Shown: one piece after another, positions 57,976 to 64,000 of the stretch
How positions within the stretch are numbered: position 1 is the stretch's first letter
Layout of the letters: each line of letters opens with the position of its first letter
DNA from: Akanthomyces muscarius
Taxonomy: Eukaryota > Ascomycota > Sordariomycetes > Hypocreales > Cordycipitaceae
Length of the DNA: 64,000 nucleotides
Direction of reading: 5' to 3'
Assembly: GCF_028009165.1 (NCBI RefSeq)
Contig: NC_079242.1
Location: forward strand, 2,046,001-2,110,000
Position numbers and translations under genes: made by a program
The notes under the pieces: model-generated
Seen by the model: the letters and a program-made list of their open reading frames with translations, nothing else
Database searches by the model: none
Told to the model about the DNA's origin: nothing

Positions 57976-59732
57976 TTAACTTTGTGACACGGTTTGTCCT
58001 GCAATGTTATCAGGGATCGTAGCGAACGCTTGGTCCAAGTCTTGAATAATGTCCAGCACATCCTCGGTCCCGACAGATAGACGGATGAGCTCCTTCGAAG
58101 ACGAAATTAGCAAAAGAAGCACTCATCTCTTTATATGGCCCCGGCAACTAACCTCTGATATTCCCGCGTTGATTCGGTCTTGCTCCGACATAATAGCGTG
58201 TGTAGAACTCCAGGGATGGGTTGCCATAGTTTTGCAGTCTCCCACACTTCGTATGGACAAGTCAGCACTACATGTCCGTGAAGTGCTTAAAAAAAGGTAA
58301 GGAGTTCACTGACTTTGTCATGTTTGATACCAGCCTCAGTGCATCAACAAAATACTTACTCCCAGCTGTACCGCCTCGGACGCCAAATGATAGCACGCCA
58401 CCGAAGCCGCGGCGTAAGTACTTCTTGGCTAACTCGTGATACTTGTCGCTCGCGAGTCCTGGATACAGGTAAGTAATGGAGCATGTGGCATGCTAGGAAA
58501 TGTTACCTACCTGGATAACAGATCCATTCGATTCTCGAATGATTGGACAAAAAGTTGGCGACTTGCAAAGCATTCGAAGCGATCCGGTCGCATCGTAGAC
58601 TCAGCGTCTCTATGCCCAGGAGAATCTGCTGGGCTGCGAATGGATTCATGACGGAGCCGACTTCCATGACAACTTCGATTCGAAGCGCTACGGCAAATGC
58701 AATATTTCCAAAGGCGCTCGCGTAGGAAAAGTCTAGTGGGCCGTCGCTCTTCTTATTCAGATGCGGGAATTTTGACGCCGCTTTGGTCCAGTCGAAGCGA
58801 CCAGAGTCAACGATGACACCTCCAACCGTTGTACCATGGCCGCCAAGCCACTTGGTAGCAGAATGCACGGCAATGTCGGCGCCGTACTCGATGACAGGAC
58901 ACCAGTAGCCTCCAGCACCAAATGTGTTGTCAACCTGTGAGATATAATGGTGAGTATGCGTCGCAGCCATGAGGCAACTAAAATGTGGACTGCGTTACTT
59001 ACAACAAGGGGAACCAAGTTTTCATGAGCAATTTCCGCGATAGCGCGTAGGTCGGGAATACTGATGCGCGGGTTGCCGACCGTCTCAACTAGGACCATTT
59101 TCGTTTTTTCGTCGATAAGAGCTCGGTACGATTCCGCGTTGTCGTCGGACACCCAGCGGACAGAAATTCCCATGCGCGGCAATAATGTCTTGAACATGCT
59201 GTATGTGCCTCCATACAAATTGACTGACGACACGATGTTGTCTCCGGAATGGGTAAGACAGAGGACTGTCTGAAAGATGGCAGATTGACCCGAAGCGGTC
59301 GCGACGGCTGCTGAGCCTCCCTCCAGCGCAGCCACTCTCTTTTCCAGAACTTCTACCGTAGGCTGAGGTAAACAAGTAAAGAAGGCATAAAATTAGTAAA
59401 TCGAGCGCCTCAATCAAATTCGCAGAAACTCTCTTCGCATTTTCACTTACGTTGGCAATCCTAGAATACACGTATCCAGCTTCTTCATTGCTGCAGACCT
59501 TTCTCGCGTGCTCGCTATCCGTAAATACATATGACTTTCTCCAAGTTAGCCACAAATCCAATGTGTTGGGAATCGAGTAAATCCGCCCACGCACTGCAGT
59601 TGCATATATAGGAACAGCTCTTGCTTTCGTTGTTGGATCAGGACGTGTGCCCGAGTGTATTTGGCGAGTGTTAAACTGTCTTGTTGACTCGGTCGCAACA
59701 TCCACCTTGAATGGCACAAATGCGTCTCCCAT
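57976..59732 (-). pseudogene. Gamma-family PLP enzyme (OAH sulfhydrylase/LolC/Fub7 superfamily), +1 frameshift
   Basis: Seven exons (introns 59535-59594, 59364-59450, 58935-59002, 58459-58510, 58247-58313, 58093-58152) would encode about 453 aa of the Cys/Met-metabolism PLP family. Visible landmarks: YSRIANPT, PLP-stacking SVNLYGGTYS, the ring Asp in [11 protein letters not shown], Schiff-base Lys in [28 protein letters not shown] and LIRLSVGTE. Primary-metabolism members make homocysteine from O-acetylhomoserine. LolC, Fub7 and relatives in clusters use the same gamma-replacement chemistry to build unusual amino acids, and the cluster setting favours that type. The exons sum to 1363 nt, one too many: a run of five T's (59340-59344, plus strand) puts LEK and the following RVAALEGG in different frames. 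It is either a lesion or a sequence error; nothing else looks decayed. Confidence 0.75.
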
Positions 59733-60217
59733 GTTGTCGTTTTGGTGATCTAAGTGGGCCAGGTTGAGAGGCAGCGTTGGAACGAACCGTGGTCTACGAG
59801 TAAAGCGAGGATTGACTGCAGGGCCACAGGGCTTGAATGATATCCATCGAACAGGGCCGCCAGAACTGGGAATTAACTTAGTCCTGACAGAAATATCGTC
59901 ATAGTTAGCAGTTTATCCTTGTTGCACTGGCCTGGCGTACCTGGCCTAAATCGGGCATTGTCTTCTTTAGGGCAAGTCCGTCTCGGCGTCCGTCTCGGCG
60001 TGGAGATGTTCTTAGTGTAAGTCGGACTCCAGACACCGAAACCCAGAGACTTGAGTCCCGACATTGATGAAGCATTAGAGACCAACGAGTAGCTTCGACT
60101 TGGACTTGACTGCTTTCATTTCAGGCAGCTACGGAATAGCGGGCCCCCAACAACCGCCTCGGGCGACATATTTTTATTCAGCATTTTCGAACTGTCAAAT
60201 CGACAAGACTCGCAACC
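59733..60217. promoter_or_regulatory. Bidirectional promoter (PLP enzyme / P450-D)
   Basis: 485 bp between divergent start codons. It contains a perfect tandem duplication of a 12-mer rich in CGG/CCG half-sites (59976-59999) and a TCGG-N10-CCGA arrangement shortly downstream (about 60023-60040). Both are candidate Zn2Cys6 sites. Confidence 0.45.
59976..59999. repeat. Tandem 12-bp direct repeat with CCG/CGG half-sites
   Basis: GTCCGTCTCGGC occurs twice head to tail. Each unit holds CCG-N3-CGG, an everted pair of Zn2Cys6 half-sites. Confidence 0.65.
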
Positions 60218-62168
60218 ATGTCTACTTCGGAGTTACTGAATCATTGGGTTCAATATCTGGCACAAAGCCGACTGAAAGATGACGTCAAAGGCTCTCACAT
60301 TGTTCTGGCGGTTTTTCTCATCGCTATCCTCAGCATCGTCTTCTCCTCTCACCTCACAAGCGCGAGGCAACGATACGTGCCGGGGGTGCCCATTGTTGGT
60401 GGTGCCGACAAGGCTTCTATCAAGAAAAACCGACTTCGGTTCGTGAATGACAGCATGAATATGCTTAGCGAAGGATACGAGGATGTAAGTATTGCCGCTA
60501 CGGCGCCATGCTTTCTTCATGAGTATTGTCCCTTGCTAAAACCATCTATCAGACCAGAGGCGGCATATTCTACGTGCCTACCAAGCTGGGAGAGCGCTTG
60601 ATGCTGCCAGTCAAATATCTAGATGAGCTCAAGTCAGCGCCAGTTAACGAGGTTGACTTCGTCGCCACATTCATCGAGGTAAGAGACAATGCTAAAGTTC
60701 GTCTTCGCCCTAGACTAATGGCGACCAAGATGTTTGAAGGAAAGTATACCACTATGGGAAGTCGATCAACGCTCCACCCCCGCGTTGTGCGCGGCCAGCT
60801 CAATCGCAACCTGTGTAAGTTTACTCTGTGCCATGATTCCGCATTTTCGTACGAGAATGCATACTAAGAGAGGAGATGACGGCAGGGACGGTCATGGATG
60901 AAATTCAGGATGAAATTCGCGATGCCTTTGACGATGCGTTTCCAGCATGTGATGGTAAGTGCTCTGCTATCTGACAACATACTGCAGAATATCGCAAGCT
61001 TCAATTGATGCCGACTTCGATACATGTGGAGGGCTGCAGCGCTAATTGGCCAATTACAGAGTGGACTGAAGTCAATGTTGTCCATCGCATCACTCAAATC
61101 GTGGCTCGCGTATCCAGCCGTATGTTTGGCGGCAAGGAACTGAGCCAGAACAAGGAATGGGTTCAGTCATCTATTGCATTTGCCATCGATGGCTTCATTG
61201 GCGCGCAGGAGATTAAGAAATATCCAGAGTTTTTGAAGCCGCTGGTCGCAAACCGCATCGCTTCCATCCAGAATATCAAGAAGCATTACGTCGCAGCAGA
61301 GAAGGCGGCTATACCGCTGATTGAGCGCCGACGCGCCAGCGGCGAAGATGCGCCAGACCTGCTTTATTGGATGGACGAGGATGCCAAAGGTGATGAGAAG
61401 GATCCCGCGTTTCTCGCAAGCATTCTGCTCAAGGTCAGCTTTGCAGCTATCCATACGAGTGCTGCGGCGCCGAGTCAGCTTCTGTATGATCTTTGCGCAA
61501 GACCTGAGTACCAGGAACCTCTGCGACAGGAGATCATGGCCAACTTGAGCGATGACGGAACTCTGTCTAGGCAGGGATTTCAGGGCTTGACGAAACTGGA
61601 CAGCATCATGAAGGAGAGTCAGAGATTTAACCCGCTGCTTCTAAGTAAGTTTAATTCGCACTATATTCTTTCTCTCTCTCGCAACCCAGATAGCTAATGT
61701 GCCTCAGTCACTTTCGAGAGGGTCGTGACAAGAAACTATCATCTCTCAGACGGGTTAGTCATCCCTGCTAACACGACGATCGGAATTCCCACACATGCCA
61801 TTTCCATGGATCCTGCCTTGTACCCCGAGCCTGAAAAGTTCAAGGGTTTCCGATTCCATGACTTGCACGACAAGGCACAGAAGCAAAAGGAAGAAGCGGC
61901 CAAGGATGCGTCGGACAAGCAGCGCTCATCACCTTCCGTGGCCTATGCAGCGTCGCACTCGGCGAGCATGGCTTTCGGCTATGGCCGGCACGCTTGTCCT
62001 GGTCGTTTCTTTGCATCTGCTGAAATCAAGGCCATCATGGTCTATTTGCTGATGAATTACGATTTCAAGTTTCCTGAAGGCAAGCCGGAAAGACCGCAGA
62101 GCCTGCAGGTTGAGACGCAGAACCTGCCCGACCACGATGCAACAATAATGTTTAGGAGACGCAAGTAG
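60218..62168 (+). CDS. Cytochrome P450-D (CYP68/CYP503-like)
   Basis: Predicted 530 aa from six exons (introns 60485-60552, 60679-60729, 60815-60885, 60955-61059, 61645-61707), in frame throughout. The N-terminal anchor HIVLAVFLIAILSIVFSSHL is followed by YVPGVPIVGG. Later come RGGIFYVPT, the I-helix region FAAIHTSAAAPSQLLYDL, ExxR in KESQRFNP and the heme loop FGYGRHACPGRFF (Cys474). The I helix lacks the usual AGxDT wording (AIHTSA instead), as in P450-A and other fungal relatives of this type. It resembles P450-A more than P450-B or P450-C and may be an old duplicate with a different regioselectivity. Confidence 0.9.
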
Positions 62169-62683
62169 ACTTATGTTTTCGCTTCATATGTTAGATCTTT
62201 CCCAGCTCCAATTTTCGGCATAGAGACGATTATTCGAATCAAAAATATTGTTTTACCAGCGAGATGCGACCGCAACAAGGTGCTGTGAAGTGCCTAGCAG
62301 CAGTACCACGAACTACATTGTGTCCATGAAATGTACTCTGGTAGATTTCCTTTAGTTAAAACACGAATGGCTTCACAGCTGTGTCGGTACACTCACAAAT
62401 CTGCCCTTGCTACACCTGCTTCACCGTCCTGAAGCTCGATCGAGGTCTTTTCAAGAGTGATACATTCTATGTTATCATATAACGCTAACTTATTTTTTAT
62501 CTAAAAGTATGCCTTCTATTGCGTTTGCTCGCTCATGCGATGCACCATCTTATAAATCGCTTGACAGCTATATAACATAATGGGTAGTAAAGGAATGGAA
62601 ATGTAATGAAAGTAAGTCTCGTGATTGCCTTCCCAGTCAAGCATCTCGATTAATTTGCCTCTTGCCGTCCGGTAACCCCTATT
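62169..62683. other. Convergent 3' spacer
   Basis: 3' flanks of P450-D and of the acyltransferase gene; AT-rich in the middle (62470-62600). No gene seen. Confidence 0.5.
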
Positions 62684-64000
62684 CTACAGTTTAGAAGACA
62701 TCGTTGCTGAGAGGGATTGAAATCGGGAATTACCAGAGGGAAACAGCAGCGGGTCTTGAAGAAGACGCTCCATGTCTTCGGTGCAGATTCGAACAGAAAT
62801 ATCAACACCATTATCTGTCCAGTATGGCGAGGACACATGGCCAGGCTGGTTATCAGCCGGCGGCGCTTCTTTGATGAGCACAGTGCCATCCATATCAGGG
62901 ACTACACCCTCGGCGAACACGCAGCGGGAGCCCAGACCAAAGTCCAGGTCGTAGATGCCCGCGCGGCCCCATGTCGTGACCAGGATGTGACGCTTGCCCA
63001 GAAAGGCCTGCCAAACCCGCTGCGGTGATGTTTCAAATGCCACGCTGTGCAGGTGCGCAGCCATGTTGGCGGGCTCCACGACCTGGCGCAGGGTGTTGCG
63101 AACCTGCAGGGCGACATTGGAGAGTTTCGAAGGCTCCGCGACTTGGGAGCCCGGCAACTCAATGTTCATCATGATGATGGGAGAGCCCAAGAACCTCTCA
63201 CTCAACTGAAACGAAGGACGTACGCCGTAGACCAGGTCGCAGTGAACGGGGCCATCGTCACTCTTCAGATTGCGTGCACGTATGATGCAGGACCAAATAT
63301 GGGCCAGCACAGCATCGTGTCGGCTGAGTTTCTGTGTTGCGCCGGCTTTGGCCTGCTCGAAGAGGTCATCGACCTGGTCGCGTGTAAGATGGATAACGTA
63401 GTTGGACACGGGGGCAGCCAAGTTCCAATCCGCCCAAGGCATGACCTTGCCGACCGGTTCGAGGTCCTGGTCAGAGTATGGGGCTGGAACGTGGAATGGC
63501 CACGGGCACGTAGGCGCAGAGACCCACCAGTCATATCGGTGCATGGGCAGGCTCTCCGCCTTGGCGACGAGCTCTTTGTCGGGCTGGCTGGCGTTGATGT
63601 CTCCCGCGGCGTGGTCGTCTAGTAGTGACGGCTCAAACTGCGGAGACAGAGCAGGCACAGGTCTTCCCGCCAGCATTTCCCTGCTCACATTGGTCCAGTC
63701 GAGGAGGAGGGACATGAAACCGGCCGCATCGGCCAACGGATGCGAGCTCTTCAGCGCAATTGCAAAGCCTCCGCACTGAAACTGTGTGATCTGGATGGCC
63801 AGCGCTGGAGGCAGCTCATCGGCTTCGCCCTCGTGCGTGTGGCTCGGTAGAAGAACATTGGCCAAGGGCACAGCAGACATGAACTTTTGAAAAGGCAAGG
63901 AGTGACAGTTCCAGGCCGGCTGCTCCGCCGCGCGGTTCTTGGGATACATGGAGTCGAGGGTCGCAGAGCACTTGGCCCAAACAAACTCGGTGCCGGGATC
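62684..64000 (-). CDS. HXXXD-type acyltransferase, partial (5' end outside window)
   Basis: 439 codons are visible and the frame is still open at the window edge, so the N-terminus is missing (start beyond 64000). The catalytic HPLAD (His and Asp of HXXXD) lies in SSHPLADAAGF. The second family motif, normally DFGWG, reads DFGLG in YDLDFGLGS. These place it in the BAHD-like fungal transferase family (PF02458), which includes trichothecene 3-O-acetyltransferase Tri101 and many cluster acyltransferases. It would transfer an acyl group from acyl-CoA (or possibly an aminoacyl donor) to a hydroxyl made by the P450s. Cytosolic; no signal peptide can be judged. Confidence 0.9.
   Translation of the reverse strand, partial: DPGTEFVWAKCSATLDSMYPKNRAAEQPAWNCHSLPFQKFMSAVPLANVLLPSHTHEGEADELPPALAIQITQFQCGGFAIALKSSHPLADAAGFMSLLLDWTNVSREMLAGRPVPALSPQFEPSLLDDHAAGDINASQPDKELVAKAESLPMHRYDWWVSAPTCPWPFHVPAPYSDQDLEPVGKVMPWADWNLAAPVSNYVIHLTRDQVDDLFEQAKAGATQKLSRHDAVLAHIWSCIIRARNLKSDDGPVHCDLVYGVRPSFQLSERFLGSPIIMMNIELPGSQVAEPSKLSNVALQVRNTLRQVVEPANMAAHLHSVAFETSPQRVWQAFLGKRHILVTTWGRAGIYDLDFGLGSRCVFAEGVVPDMDGTVLIKEAPPADNQPGHVSSPYWTDNGVDISVRICTEDMERLLQDPLLFPSGNSRFQSLSATMSSKL

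Noticed and set aside
1..64000. tRNA, rRNA and CRISPR
   Set aside because: No cloverleaf with a recognisable GGTTCGANTC B box, no rRNA-like segment and no spaced direct-repeat array was found by eye. CRISPR is not expected in a eukaryote.

Overview
The window is nuclear DNA of a filamentous ascomycete (Pezizomycotina). Almost every gene is split by short introns (about 45-150 nt) with GT...AG borders and CTAAC/CTGAC-like branch sites. Coding DNA is GC-rich and intergenic DNA is poorer. The gene families (Ssk2-type MAPKKK, AflR-type and Acr2-type Zn2Cys6 regulators, CYP68/CYP58/CYP65-like P450s, TRI12-like MFS) and the TACCTAGGTA-rich spacers fit Sordariomycetes, probably Hypocreales. The order is an inference from general similarity, not from a search.

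Left part (1-35.5 kb), mostly conserved genes. A gene-free 5.6 kb stretch with an AT-rich (RIP-like) island is followed by an Ssk2/OS-4-type HOG-pathway MAPKKK (5662-9722), cytidine deaminase (10379-11044), a secreted Ser/Thr-rich protein (11614-12853, minus), a basic Ser/Pro-rich protein (13945-14916, minus) and a Zn2Cys6 factor (17200-19072). Next come a divergent pair, a coiled-coil protein of unknown function (19880-21177, minus) and an HSPA12-like Hsp70 (21545-23814). After these lie a WDR5/Swd3-type WD40 protein (24567-26100), a GPI-anchored Ser/Thr-rich wall protein (28673-29483), an NRT2-type nitrate transporter (30692-32284, minus) and NAD-dependent methylene-THF dehydrogenase (34263-35419).

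Right part (about 35.7 kb to the window end), a secondary-metabolite gene cluster of sesquiterpene type. In order it holds a class V PLP enzyme, a TRI12-like MFS pump, P450-A, P450-B, a full-size ABCB transporter, P450-C, an aristolochene-synthase-like terpene cyclase, a divergently transcribed SDR, an AflR-like Zn2Cys6 regulator, a gamma-family PLP enzyme (O-acetylhomoserine sulfhydrylase/LolC/Fub7 superfamily), P450-D and an HXXXD acyltransferase that runs off the right end. A coherent reading is that the cyclase makes a C15 hydrocarbon from farnesyl diphosphate, the four P450s and the SDR oxidise it, the acyltransferase esterifies it, the two pumps export product, and the AflR-like factor switches the set on.

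The two PLP enzymes are what make the cluster unusual. They raise the possibility of an amino-acid-derived part, i.e. an alkaloidal sesquiterpenoid; no product can be named from sequence. Two cluster genes (P450-C and the gamma-family PLP enzyme) each carry one surplus base in an A/T homopolymer that breaks the frame. The terpene-cyclase gene uses a GC-AG intron placed exactly inside its metal-binding Asp motif.
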